Shown here piece by piece: positions 43,648 to 52,125 of a stretch of 64,000 nucleotides of DNA. Origin of the DNA: an uncultured Granulosicoccaceae bacterium (GTDB taxonomy: Bacteria > Pseudomonadota > Gammaproteobacteria > Granulosicoccales > Granulosicoccaceae). The notes under the pieces are model-generated. The model was not told where the DNA came from. It saw only the letters and a program-made list of their open reading frames with translations, and ran no database searches. The position numbers were made by a program, and so were the translations under genes. How positions within the stretch are numbered: the stretch's first letter is position 1; each line of letters opens with the position of its first letter. The stretch lies in NCBI GenBank assembly GCA_937922945.1, contig CAKZUP010000139.1, positions 1 through 64,000 of the forward strand, written 5' to 3'.

Positions 43648-44895
43648 ATGGAGAGTTATCGTTATATGCAGATGTTAAACATATCCAAATTAAAACTTCG
43701 GCCATTTTTTTGGCTCGGGTTTAGTCAGCCGAGGAAGCTTCGGCTGTGGCTTGTAAGCGGCTTTGTTCTATTCTTGCTCTCGGCTTGTGGCACACGAACC
43801 ACAACGCCAGAATCGGTTGAGCCTACGATTGCCTGGGATTCGGTTATCGCCCAGGACTTCGTCAATATTATGGTGCAGATAGAAACGCTGTCGCCTTGGT
43901 CTACCATACTTAAATTTGGTTTGACCGATAACGCTTTGGCTCATGTCGATCGGGAAATGCAGACACGCCATGCGGTGTTTGCGCGTGCACTGCGTGCGGC
44001 TGCATCCAGTAGCGGCTACGCCGTGGAAACGGTTCAATCCGAGAACGTTCAGCATTATATTCGCTTCAACATTTCACAAAGCACGGATATAAGCCAGCCC
44101 TTGACCTACACCTACGATTTGTCGGTGGGTGATGTTGATTTTCGCCGAGTGTATTTAGCACGACAAGATGGCACCGTTGAGCCTTTTAAAGCAATGATGG
44201 TCAGGGGTGCCAACGCGCAAGATCTAGAATCAGACGACTCTATTTTCGAACGCCAACGTCATGCGGGTGACCATCAACTGTTAGCGCGATCAACCGATAA
44301 CGCTATTGTTACCCGCAGAAATCAAAGTAGTAGTATCGGATTCGATTCTCCTTTGGAAATTAAGCGCAAACCGTTGCTTAACAACTATGGCAATAAGAAC
44401 CTTAACGAGACTACGCCTGTGGTAACAGGTTCGGTTGCTCTTGCGCAGCCTCGTGATACTTCCAACACCATGACTAAAGATGCCAACGCATTTCAAACGG
44501 TCAGAAAAATGAACATCGCCGATATTGGCGTATCGAATTATGAAAGCCTTCTGGTTGATAAAAAAAATGTTGCTGAAGAGGTGCTTATCTTTGGTGATGA
44601 CTCTTACGTTCTGGGTTCACGCAATAAGCAATTGCTCAATGAAATTATGTCAGATTTCAATCCCGATACCGACGTTGTATCTGTCGTCGGTTGCTCTACC
44701 GGGGTCACCAAAATTGAAAATGGAAATGCGGCATTAGCCATTGGGCGCGCCAACAGAGTCAAAGAAGCGTTGTTATACAGCGGCATACCGCACGATAAAA
44801 TTTATGATGAAGGGTGTTGGTCTCCAACGCCGAATAGCACGCCGTTTCCAAACCGTGGGGTTGTTATAACCGTAAAGCGCAACGTTAACGGCTAG
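43648..44895 (+). CDS. OmpA-like C-terminal domain lipoprotein
   Basis: The N-terminus has a long basic leader then LRLWLVSGFVLFLLSAC, a lipoprotein signal (Cys47 from this start). An ATG at 43666 with GGAGAG ten bases upstream is a good alternative start. Residues about 60-160 form an unknown domain (WDSVIAQDFVNIMVQIETLSPWSTILKFG). The C-terminal about 115 residues are OmpA-like: FGDDSYVLGSRNKQLLNEIMSDFNPDTDVVSVVGCSTG, AIGRANRVKEALLYSGI, PNRGVVITVKR. It probably contacts peptidoglycan from a membrane anchor. Proximity to the T3SS is suggestive only. Confidence 0.78.
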   Translation: MESYRYMQMLNISKLKLRPFFWLGFSQPRKLRLWLVSGFVLFLLSACGTRTTTPESVEPTIAWDSVIAQDFVNIMVQIETLSPWSTILKFGLTDNALAHVDREMQTRHAVFARALRAAASSSGYAVETVQSENVQHYIRFNISQSTDISQPLTYTYDLSVGDVDFRRVYLARQDGTVEPFKAMMVRGANAQDLESDDSIFERQRHAGDHQLLARSTDNAIVTRRNQSSSIGFDSPLEIKRKPLLNNYGNKNLNETTPVVTGSVALAQPRDTSNTMTKDANAFQTVRKMNIADIGVSNYESLLVDKKNVAEEVLIFGDDSYVLGSRNKQLLNEIMSDFNPDTDVVSVVGCSTGVTKIENGNAALAIGRANRVKEALLYSGIPHDKIYDEGCWSPTPNSTPFPNRGVVITVKRNVNG

Positions 44896-44959
44896 TTGAT
44901 CTGAATATCGTGTAGCGTTTTAGGGCGTGCGGGCAAAAACAGTGCGTAGATTATCTTGA

Positions 44960-44987
44960 AAGCCGACTGATATCAGTCGGCTTTTTT
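44960..44987 (+). terminator. Rho-independent terminator after the OmpA-like gene
   Basis: A perfect 24-bp palindrome at 44960-44983, with arms AAGCCGACTGAT and ATCAGTCGGCTT, is followed by TTTT. It ends transcription from the OmpA-like gene and insulates the pyrimidine operon that starts about 90 bases later. Confidence 0.88.
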
Positions 44988-45016
44988 GGTTTTGAGCTAT
45001 TCAGTTCAAATAAAAA

Positions 45017-45032
45017 TTGACCAGTTGGATAA
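45017..45032. promoter_or_regulatory. RutR-box-like operator upstream of preT
   Basis: TTGACCAGTTGGATAA matches the E. coli RutR palindrome TTGACCA-nn-TGGTCAA at 12 of 14 defined positions. It lies 45 bases before the preT GTG, and a RutR-like regulator gene is in the same locus. Confidence 0.6.
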
Positions 45033-45076
45033 ATATTGTTTTAATCGGGATACACCGTCGTTTTTGGAGTGTATAC

Positions 45077-46393
45077 GTGCAAAGCAAATCGATAGAAACG
45101 CTTTCAACTGATCTTCATGCGCCACTGAGTAAACATGAGGCCTATGTAGAATCCGATCGGTGCTACTTCTGCCACGATGCGCCGTGTATAACGGCTTGTC
45201 CGACGGGTATCGACATCCCGCTGTTCATTCGACAAATAAACACCGACAATCCGCACGGCTCTGCAAAAACCATCTTCGATGAAAATATTTTTGGCGGTAT
45301 GTGCGCGCGCGTTTGTCCTACAGAAACCCTCTGTGAGCAAGCCTGTGTTAGAACCACCGCCGAAGATCGGCCCGTAAAAATAGGCGAGCTACAGCGTTAT
45401 GCAACCGATGCCTTAATGAAAACGGGAATGCACCCTTACACGGCTGCGTCATCGAGTGGTAAACGGGTCGCGGTTATTGGGGCTGGTCCTGCCGGTTTGT
45501 CTTGTGCTCACAGACTTGCACTTAACGGACACGCGGTTACCGTTTTTGATGCATTACCAAAACCCGGTGGGCTAAATGAATACGGCATTGCGGCGTATAA
45601 AACCGTGGACAATTTTGCGCAACGTGAAGTCGAGTACATTCTTTCCATTGGCGGAATCGACGTAATGTATGGTCAAAGCCTCGGCAAAGATCTTTCCCTT
45701 AGCTCGCTTAAACAAGACTACGATGCCGTGTTTCTTGGTGTGGGGTTGGGCGCTGTAAACGAAAGCGGCCTTGACGGTGCCGATGCTAAAGGGATTGAAG
45801 ATGCCGTTGAATTTATTGCACGGCTAAGGCAATCGCCGGAATCAAGTATCCAGGTCGGGCGCAATGTTATTGTTATTGGCGGTGGTATGACGGCCATTGA
45901 TGCTGCCGTGCAATCGAAAGTGTTGGGAGCCGAAAACGTAACGGTTGTTTATCGGCGTTCGCAAGAGAATATGAATGCCAGTGATTTTGAGCAGGCTTTG
46001 GCGCAAACCAATGGTGTGTTGTTAAAAACGCAAATGCAGCCCAAGCAGTTGCATGTTGAGAACGGCGCAATTTCTGCGCTTGAGTTCGACTATACCCACA
46101 GTGAGGGTGGTGCGTTATCAACAACCGGGGAAACCACCACAATGCAATGCGACCACTTATTAATGGCAATTGGTCAAACATTGGCGCAACAAGTTAGTGA
46201 GTTTGGTTTAACGTTGAAATCCAATCGTATCGATGTCGATGAAAATCAACGCACCAGCGATAGCAAAATCTGGGCGGGTGGTGATTGTGCCAGCAATGGC
46301 GAAGACCTAACCGTTGCTGCCGTTCAAGCCGGCAAGTTAGCGGCTGAATCCATCCACAAAGCGCTTGCTGGTTCGAATGCTACAAGCCGATAA
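45077..46393 (+). CDS. preT: NAD-dependent dihydropyrimidine dehydrogenase subunit PreT
   Basis: The 438-residue protein takes electrons from NAD(P)H to the PreA subunit for reduction of uracil and thymine. The N-terminal iron-sulfur region has CYFCHDAPCITACPTG and CARVCPTETLCEQAC, as in GltD-like dehydrogenases. FAD and NAD Rossmann motifs are VAVIGAGPAGLSCAHRLA and VIVIGGGMTAIDAAVQ, and the end has WAGGDCASNGEDLTVAAVQAGK. The start is a GTG with GGAG seven bases upstream; a TTG at 45017 would extend it. It is the first gene of the reductive pyrimidine pathway here. Confidence 0.92.
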   Translation: MQSKSIETLSTDLHAPLSKHEAYVESDRCYFCHDAPCITACPTGIDIPLFIRQINTDNPHGSAKTIFDENIFGGMCARVCPTETLCEQACVRTTAEDRPVKIGELQRYATDALMKTGMHPYTAASSSGKRVAVIGAGPAGLSCAHRLALNGHAVTVFDALPKPGGLNEYGIAAYKTVDNFAQREVEYILSIGGIDVMYGQSLGKDLSLSSLKQDYDAVFLGVGLGAVNESGLDGADAKGIEDAVEFIARLRQSPESSIQVGRNVIVIGGGMTAIDAAVQSKVLGAENVTVVYRRSQENMNASDFEQALAQTNGVLLKTQMQPKQLHVENGAISALEFDYTHSEGGALSTTGETTTMQCDHLLMAIGQTLAQQVSEFGLTLKSNRIDVDENQRTSDSKIWAGGDCASNGEDLTVAAVQAGKLAAESIHKALAGSNATSR

Positions 46394-46415
46394 TCCGGAA
46401 CGGGAGAACATAGTG

Positions 46416-47714
46416 ATGAGTGATCTAACGTCTAACTTTCTGGGCATCCACTCGCCAAATCCTTTTTGGTTAGCATCCGCACCACCGACAGATAAAGAAG
46501 TGAATGTGGTGCGTGCGTTTGAAGCAGGCTGGGGTGGCGTTGTATGGAAAACCCTTGGTGAAGATCCACATATAGTTAATGTTAACGGCCCGCGCTACGG
46601 TGCGGTCTATTCATCTGATAGAAAACTTATCGGGTTGAATAATATCGAGCTGATTACCGACAGACCATTGCAAACCAACCTGGATGAAATCAAACGCGTC
46701 AAACGCGATTGGCCTGATCGTGCTGTTGTGGTGTCTTTGATGGTGCCGTGTGAGGAATCGAATTGGAAGAATATCGTAAGCAAGGTAGAAGACACTGGCG
46801 CCGATGGCATTGAATTAAATTTTGGCTGCCCGCATGGAATGTCAGAGCGTGGTATGGGTTCGGCTGTTGGTCAGGTGCCTGAGTACATAGAAATGGTTAC
46901 AGCGTGGTGCAAGCAATACAGCAAAATGCCGGTAATCGTAAAGCTGACGCCCAATATTACAGATATTCGTTTTCCTGCAAGAGCAGCTCAGGCTGGCGGC
47001 GCCGATGCGGTTTCGCTGATTAACACGGTAAGTTCTATTGTGAGCGTTAATCTTGACACCATGTCGCCTGAACCGTCTATCGATGGTTGGGGATCACATG
47101 GTGGCTATTGCGGGCCTGCAGTTAAACCCATTGCCATGAATATGGTGGCAGAAATTGCTCGCGATACGCAAACCGCCAACCTGCCTATTTCCGGCATTGG
47201 TGGTATTACAACATGGCGTGATGCTGCGGAGTTCATGTCTCTGGGTGCAGGCAATGTACAGGTGTGTACGGCGGCAATGACGTATGGGTTCAAGATAATT
47301 GATGAACTAACATCGGGGTTGTCAAATTGGATGCAAAGTGCTGGTTACCATCGCTTAGACGATTTCGTTGGTCGTGCAACGCCGAATGTCAAAGACTGGC
47401 AGAACCTGAATTTAAACTATATAGCGAAAGCCAAAATCAATCAGGACGCCTGCATCTCATGCGGACGTTGCCACATCGTTTGTGAAGACACGTCGCATCA
47501 GGCGATAACGTCCACCGTAAATGGCGAGCGTCGTTTTGAAGTGATAGATGAAGAATGCGTGGGTTGTAATTTGTGTGTAAGCGTTTGCCCGATAGAAGAC
47601 TGTATCACTATGGAGCAACAAACCAGTGGTGTTGATGCGCGTACCGGAAAGCCGATTAATCCCGACTATGAAAACTGGACGACTCATCCGAATAATCCGG
47701 CTAGCGCCAGTTAA
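46416..47714 (+). CDS. preA: NAD-dependent dihydropyrimidine dehydrogenase subunit PreA
   Basis: The 432-residue catalytic subunit has an FMN TIM barrel like dihydroorotate dehydrogenase (NPFWLASAPPTDKEVNVVRAFEAGWGGVVWKTL; ELNFGCPHGMSERGMGSAVGQ; ISGIGGITTWRDAAEFMSLGA). Two C-terminal 4Fe-4S clusters follow: CISCGRCHIVC and CVGCNLCVSVCPIEDC. The active-site Cys of the family lies in the CPHGMSERGMG region. The start is the ATG with GGGAG nine bases before it; an upstream in-frame start overlaps preT. Forms a complex with PreT to make dihydrouracil/dihydrothymine. Confidence 0.95.
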   Translation: MSDLTSNFLGIHSPNPFWLASAPPTDKEVNVVRAFEAGWGGVVWKTLGEDPHIVNVNGPRYGAVYSSDRKLIGLNNIELITDRPLQTNLDEIKRVKRDWPDRAVVVSLMVPCEESNWKNIVSKVEDTGADGIELNFGCPHGMSERGMGSAVGQVPEYIEMVTAWCKQYSKMPVIVKLTPNITDIRFPARAAQAGGADAVSLINTVSSIVSVNLDTMSPEPSIDGWGSHGGYCGPAVKPIAMNMVAEIARDTQTANLPISGIGGITTWRDAAEFMSLGAGNVQVCTAAMTYGFKIIDELTSGLSNWMQSAGYHRLDDFVGRATPNVKDWQNLNLNYIAKAKINQDACISCGRCHIVCEDTSHQAITSTVNGERRFEVIDEECVGCNLCVSVCPIEDCITMEQQTSGVDARTGKPINPDYENWTTHPNNPASAS

Positions 47715-47729
47715 GAATGGCCAGGGTAG

Positions 47730-48338
47730 TTATGTGGGTGCCAGTCCGCGTAGCAGAAGTTGCTTTAACGTGGCTTCTGCGTCATCAAATAATTGATCGG
47801 TATCGCCATTGTGTAGCGCATCAATTTGTGCGGAAAAATCAGCGTAATGTTGTGTGGTAGACCATATGAAAAACAGCAAGTGCAGAGGATTAATCGCAGC
47901 AAGTTGTCCAGTGTCTATCCAATATTGGATAACCGTGCATTTATGATTAACCTGATTGCGCAGCTCGTTTTGCAGGTACTGGCCAATCATCGGTGCGCCA
48001 CTGATAACCTCGTTTGCAAACAACCGAGACGCAGAGGGCGCTTTGCGAGACAGCTGCAACTTGACTTGCGCGTAGCGCCAAAGCTCTTCAAGTGGCTCGC
48101 CATCAGGATTCAAGGCCTGCAACGGATCAAGCCACTCAGACAAGGTTTTTTCCAGTACCGCTACATAGATATCCTGTTTGCGGCGAAAGTAGTAAAGCAC
48201 GTTGGCCTTCGACATGCCGGCAGCCGAGGCTATTTGCTCAACAGTCGAGCCTCTAAAGCCGTGGGTGGAAAAGACTTGCAATCCAGCATCGAGCACGCGT
48301 TGCGTGTTTTCAGTTTGAATGCGCGTATTTTTTTTCAC
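47730..48338 (-). CDS. rutR: TetR-family regulator, RutR-like (pyrimidine-responsive)
   Basis: The 202-residue protein has a TetR helix-turn-helix at about 14-58 (STHGFRGSTVEQIASAAGMSKANVLYYFRRKQDIYVAVL). The ligand domain closely follows E. coli RutR: LKLE/QLSRKAPSASRLFANEVISGAP, HLLFFIWSTTQHYADFSAQI. RutR is released from DNA by uracil. It is transcribed away from the amidohydrolase gene, with an operator-like site between them, and its stop is 15 bases from that of preA. Likely represses the pyrimidine catabolic genes here. Confidence 0.9.
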   Translation of the reverse strand: MKKNTRIQTENTQRVLDAGLQVFSTHGFRGSTVEQIASAAGMSKANVLYYFRRKQDIYVAVLEKTLSEWLDPLQALNPDGEPLEELWRYAQVKLQLSRKAPSASRLFANEVISGAPMIGQYLQNELRNQVNHKCTVIQYWIDTGQLAAINPLHLLFFIWSTTQHYADFSAQIDALHNGDTDQLFDDAEATLKQLLLRGLAPT

Positions 48339-48377
48339 GAGTGCTCTTCACGGTTGTTGCGGGCAAACGGCGGGTTG

Positions 48378-48393
48378 TTGACCGGATAAACAA
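48378..48393. promoter_or_regulatory. Second RutR-box-like site between rutR and the amidohydrolase gene
   Basis: TTGACCGGATAAACAA matches TTGACCA-nn-TGGTCAA at 10 of 14 positions, with the same spacing as the site before preT. It sits in the divergent promoter region, so it could serve autoregulation and control of the downstream hydrolase-transporter genes. Confidence 0.45.
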
Positions 48394-48461
48394 GTTACGA
48401 TAGCGTGAATTCAACAGGCTGTCGAGTCGTTACGTTCTGATCAAGCAGGAGATTTATAGAT

Positions 48462-49709
48462 ATGTCGATCACTAGCAACATGAAAATCAATAGCGACAGG
48501 CTTTGGGATTCCATTATGGAAATGGCCAAAATAGGGCCTGGTATAGCGGGCGGTAACAATCGACAAACCCTTACCGATGACGATGCTGCCGGGCGTGCAT
48601 TGTTTCAACAGTGGTGTGTCGATGCAGGTTGCTCCATGGGATTAGATCAAATGGGTACGATGTTCGCGCGGCGCGAGGGAACCGATCCGACGGCGTTACC
48701 CGTGTATGTCGGTAGTCATCTGGATACTCAACCAACCGGTGGTAAGTATGATGGTGTATTAGGCGTACTTGGTGGGTTGGAGATTATTCGTCAGCTCAAC
48801 GATATGAACATTAAAACCAAACACCCTATAGTTGTAACAAATTGGACTAACGAAGAGGGAACCCGGTTTGCACCGGCGATGGTTGCATCTGGTGTGTTTG
48901 CCGGTATTCATACGCTCGATTGGGCGTACGACAGAACCGATGCCAGCGGATTAAAGCTCGGTGATGAACTCAAGCGTATTGGTTATTGTGGTGAGGAGCC
49001 GGTTGGCGAGCGAAAAATGCATGCGTTCTTTGAGCTTCACATTGAGCAAGGTCCTATCCTTGAAAATGAGGGTAAAGACATTGGTGTTGTCACCCATGGC
49101 CAGGGTTTAAATTGGTTGCAGGTAACGCTTACCGGCAGGGAATCGCACACAGGTTCAACGCCTATGCCTATGCGGGTGAATGCAGGCTTGGGTATGGCTC
49201 GAATCACGGAGCTGGTTAACGAGATTGCGCTAGGTCATGCACCCAATGCTGTCGGTGCGATTGGCCACTGCGATGTCTTTCCGAATTCGCGCAACATCAT
49301 ACCCGGTAAGGTGGTATTCACTATCGACTTCAGACATCCGGAAAAAGCCATCATTGCAGACATGGAAAGCAAGCTACGCGCAGGTGCGCAAAAAATTGTT
49401 GACGATATTGGCTTGGGTATGGAAATAGAGCAAGTGGGCGGCTTCGACCCGGTTGAGTTTGATAAAGACTGTGTGAGCGCCGTGCGAAAGGCGGCCGAGC
49501 GACTCGGTTATAGTCATCGAGATTTGGTCTCTGGCGCTGGCCATGATGCCTGCTGGATTAACCGCGTTGCGCCAACGGCCATGGTGATGTGTCCGTGTGT
49601 CGATGGACTGTCGCACAATGAAGCGGAAGAAATATCGCAGGAGTGGGCGGCCGCCGGAACAAACGTACTCTTTCATGCTGTTGTTGAAACAGCTGAAATT
49701 GTTGAATGA
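48462..49709 (+). CDS. Zn-dependent amidohydrolase, N-carbamoyl-beta-alanine amidase type
   Basis: The 415-residue member of the M20 carbamoylase group is expected to hydrolyse N-carbamoyl-beta-alanine to beta-alanine, CO2 and ammonia, the last step of reductive uracil breakdown. Metal ligands appear as His in GSHLDTQP, Asp in GGKYDGVLG, Glu in NEEGTRF, His in ELHIEQGP and His in LSHNEAE. The dimerisation lid carries GRESHTGSTPM and FPNSRNIIPG. Ribosome binding site CAGGAGAT. First of a plus-strand run leading into dihydropyrimidinase and the transporter. Confidence 0.9.
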   Translation: MSITSNMKINSDRLWDSIMEMAKIGPGIAGGNNRQTLTDDDAAGRALFQQWCVDAGCSMGLDQMGTMFARREGTDPTALPVYVGSHLDTQPTGGKYDGVLGVLGGLEIIRQLNDMNIKTKHPIVVTNWTNEEGTRFAPAMVASGVFAGIHTLDWAYDRTDASGLKLGDELKRIGYCGEEPVGERKMHAFFELHIEQGPILENEGKDIGVVTHGQGLNWLQVTLTGRESHTGSTPMPMRVNAGLGMARITELVNEIALGHAPNAVGAIGHCDVFPNSRNIIPGKVVFTIDFRHPEKAIIADMESKLRAGAQKIVDDIGLGMEIEQVGGFDPVEFDKDCVSAVRKAAERLGYSHRDLVSGAGHDACWINRVAPTAMVMCPCVDGLSHNEAEEISQEWAAAGTNVLFHAVVETAEIVE

Positions 49710-49744
49710 CTAAACCACAAAAGAAATCAATGGGAGGGTAGATA

Positions 49745-51199
49745 ATGTCCACGGTTATAAAAGGCGGCACCGTCGTCAATGCCGATAGAAGCTTTGTTGC
49801 CGATGTGCTTATCGAGAATGGCACAATAACAAGTGTTGGCAATAATCTCTCTGGTGATAAAACGCTGGATGCATCGGGTTGCTACATTATGCCGGGTGGT
49901 ATCGATCCCCACACGCATTTAGAGATGCCCTTTATGGGCACTTACTCCAGCGACGATTTTGAATCCGGTACGCGCGCAGCATTGTCTGGTGGCACCACCA
50001 TGGTGGTGGATTTTTGTTTGCCATCACCTGGGCAGTCGTTACTTGAAGCACGCCAAATGTGGGATAACAAAACAGCCAAAGCGTCCTGTGACTTTTCTTT
50101 TCACATGGCCATTACCTGGTGGGACGAACAAGTGTTCAACGAAATGGCAACCGTTGTCGACAGTGGCATTAACACGTTCAAACATTTTCTGGCTTATAAA
50201 GGCGCATTGATGGTTAACGATGAGGAGCTTTATTCCTCATTTAAACGCTGTGCTGCGCTGGGTGCTATGCCGCTGGTGCACGCTGAAAATGGCGATGTGG
50301 TAGCACAGCTGCAGCAAAGCCTAATGGAAGAAGGGAACAACGGGCCAGAAGCGCACGCCTATTCCCGGCCCACGCAAGTTGAAGGTGAGGCGTCTAATCG
50401 CGCCATCATGATAGCCGATATGGCAGGCGTACCACTTTATATTGTGCATGTTTCCTGCGAAGAGGCGCATGAAGCTATCCGTCGTGCACGACAAAACGGC
50501 AAGCGTGTTTTCGGTGAGCCTCTTATTCAGCATCTTACGCTGGATGAATCTGAGTATGCACACAGCGATTGGGATCACGCTGCGCGACGCGTTATGTCTC
50601 CGCCGTTTCGTAATAAGTTACACCAGGATTCCCTGTGGGCCGGTTTGGCTGCCGGGTCATTACAAGTTGTGGCCACCGATCATTGTGCGTTCACCACAGA
50701 GCAAAAGAGAATGGGTATCGGCGACTTTACAAAAATACCAAACGGCACAGGTGGTCTTGAAGATCGATTACCCGTACTGTGGACAAAGGGTGTTAGCACG
50801 GGCCGCTTAACCATGAATGAATTTGTCGCGGTTACCTCGACAAACATTGCGCGTATTCTGAATTGCTACCCACGCAAAGGCGTTATTATGGAAGGTGCTG
50901 ATGCCGATATTGTTGTATGGGATCCAGCGCGCTCCAAAACCATATCGGCTGCAAAGCAACAATCGGCCATCGACTACAACGTGTTTGAGGGTGTTGAGGT
51001 CACAGGCTTACCACGCTTCACATTAACGCGTGGCCATGTCGCTGTCACCGAAGACAAAATGGACACCCAGGAAGGTCATGGCCAGTTCGTTGCGCGCGAT
51101 GCCTACCCGGCAGTGAACAAAGCATTGTCGAAATGGAAAGAGCTAACCGATCCGCAACCGGTTAAACGCGATCCTTCAAAAATGCCAGCTGGGGTTTAA
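49745..51199 (+). CDS. hydA: Dihydropyrimidinase (D-hydantoinase)
   Basis: The 484-residue amidohydrolase-superfamily enzyme opens dihydrouracil/dihydrothymine rings. Binuclear metal ligands: His56 and His58 in GGIDPHTHLEM, carboxylated Lys152 in FLAYKGALM, His in LVHAENGD and YIVHVSCEEA, and Asp in VVATDHCAF. Length is normal for the family. A strong GGGAGGG ribosome binding site precedes the ATG. Lies 35 bases after the amidase and 7 before the ABC ATPase gene, so a common transcript is likely. Confidence 0.94.
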   Translation: MSTVIKGGTVVNADRSFVADVLIENGTITSVGNNLSGDKTLDASGCYIMPGGIDPHTHLEMPFMGTYSSDDFESGTRAALSGGTTMVVDFCLPSPGQSLLEARQMWDNKTAKASCDFSFHMAITWWDEQVFNEMATVVDSGINTFKHFLAYKGALMVNDEELYSSFKRCAALGAMPLVHAENGDVVAQLQQSLMEEGNNGPEAHAYSRPTQVEGEASNRAIMIADMAGVPLYIVHVSCEEAHEAIRRARQNGKRVFGEPLIQHLTLDESEYAHSDWDHAARRVMSPPFRNKLHQDSLWAGLAAGSLQVVATDHCAFTTEQKRMGIGDFTKIPNGTGGLEDRLPVLWTKGVSTGRLTMNEFVAVTSTNIARILNCYPRKGVIMEGADADIVVWDPARSKTISAAKQQSAIDYNVFEGVEVTGLPRFTLTRGHVAVTEDKMDTQEGHGQFVARDAYPAVNKALSKWKELTDPQPVKRDPSKMPAGV

Positions 51200-51206
51200 A
51201 CAAACA

Positions 51207-52019
51207 GTGACGACCGAGGAATCGAGTCAGACTGGAAAGGTCATTGAGATAGATGATCTTTCGCTGACATTTGAAACAAGCGATGGCCCCGTCTATGCGC
51301 TAAGTGATATCAACTTATCCATTGAGCAAGGCGACTTCGTCTCATTAATCGGACCATCGGGTTGTGGAAAAACCACGCTGCTCAGGGTGATTGCCGATCT
51401 TGAAGCGGCAACCAAGGGCACTATCAGCGTTAATGGTGTCACACCGGAACAAGCGCGAATGCAACGCGCCTATGGTTACGTGTTTCAGGCTGCCGCTTTG
51501 TATCCCTGGCGTACCATTGCAAAAAATGTCGCGTTGCCTTTGGAAATAATGGGTATTGGCTCCGCTGAGAGGAAGCGCCGTGTTCAGCAAAACTTGGAGC
51601 TGGTAAACCTTGGTGGTTTCGAGAAGAAATATCCCTGGCAACTCTCGGGTGGTATGCAACAACGCGCATCGATAGCGCGTGCACTAGCCGTAGAACCCGA
51701 CCTCTTATTAATGGATGAACCGTTTGGTGCTCTGGATGAAATTGTTCGTGATCACCTGAATGAGCAACTGCTCTCGCTATGGGCCAAAACCAACAAGACC
51801 GTTGTGTTTGTGACTCATTCCATACCGGAAGCTGTGTACTTATCGTCGCGTATTGTGGTTATGTCGCCACGGCCCGGGAAAATTCACGATGTTATAGAAA
51901 GTCATTTACCCAAACAGCGCTCTTTGGATATTCGGGAAACGCCAGAGTTTCTGGCTTTGGCAAACCGGGTTCGCGATGGGCTTAGAGCTGGCCACAGTTA
52001 TGATGAGCCTGAATTATGA
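51207..52019 (+). CDS. ABC transporter ATPase, NitT/TauT type (putative pyrimidine importer)
   Basis: The 270-residue protein has Walker A GPSGCGKTT (about 48-56), Q-loop YVFQAAALYPWRT, signature LSGGMQQR, Walker B LLLMDEPFGALDE and switch His in VTHSIPEA. It belongs to the NitT/TauT/SsuB group that feeds nitrate, sulfonates or thiamin precursors. The start is a GTG seven bases after the hydA stop. Genetic context points to uptake of pyrimidines or their reduced derivatives (inference). Confidence 0.9.
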   Translation: MTTEESSQTGKVIEIDDLSLTFETSDGPVYALSDINLSIEQGDFVSLIGPSGCGKTTLLRVIADLEAATKGTISVNGVTPEQARMQRAYGYVFQAAALYPWRTIAKNVALPLEIMGIGSAERKRRVQQNLELVNLGGFEKKYPWQLSGGMQQRASIARALAVEPDLLLMDEPFGALDEIVRDHLNEQLLSLWAKTNKTVVFVTHSIPEAVYLSSRIVVMSPRPGKIHDVIESHLPKQRSLDIRETPEFLALANRVRDGLRAGHSYDEPEL

Positions 52020-52048
52020 CGTACTCTCATAAGGTGTTCAGATAATGC

Positions 52049-52117
52049 TCCAACAAAATGAGCCCAACAAAATGAGCCCAAAAAAATGAGCCTCAAAAAT
52101 GTGCACCAGAAAATGAG
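52049..52117. repeat. 14-bp tandem repeat between ABC ATPase and permease genes
   Basis: About five units near CCCAACAAAATGAG: TCCAACAAAATGAG, CCCAACAAAATGAG, CCCAAAAAAATGAG, CCTCAAAAATGTG and CACCAGAAAATGAG. It fills most of the 106-base gap between two genes that otherwise belong to one operon, and ends just before the GTG of the permease. Confidence 0.85.
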
Positions 52118-52125
52118 AAAGCCCA

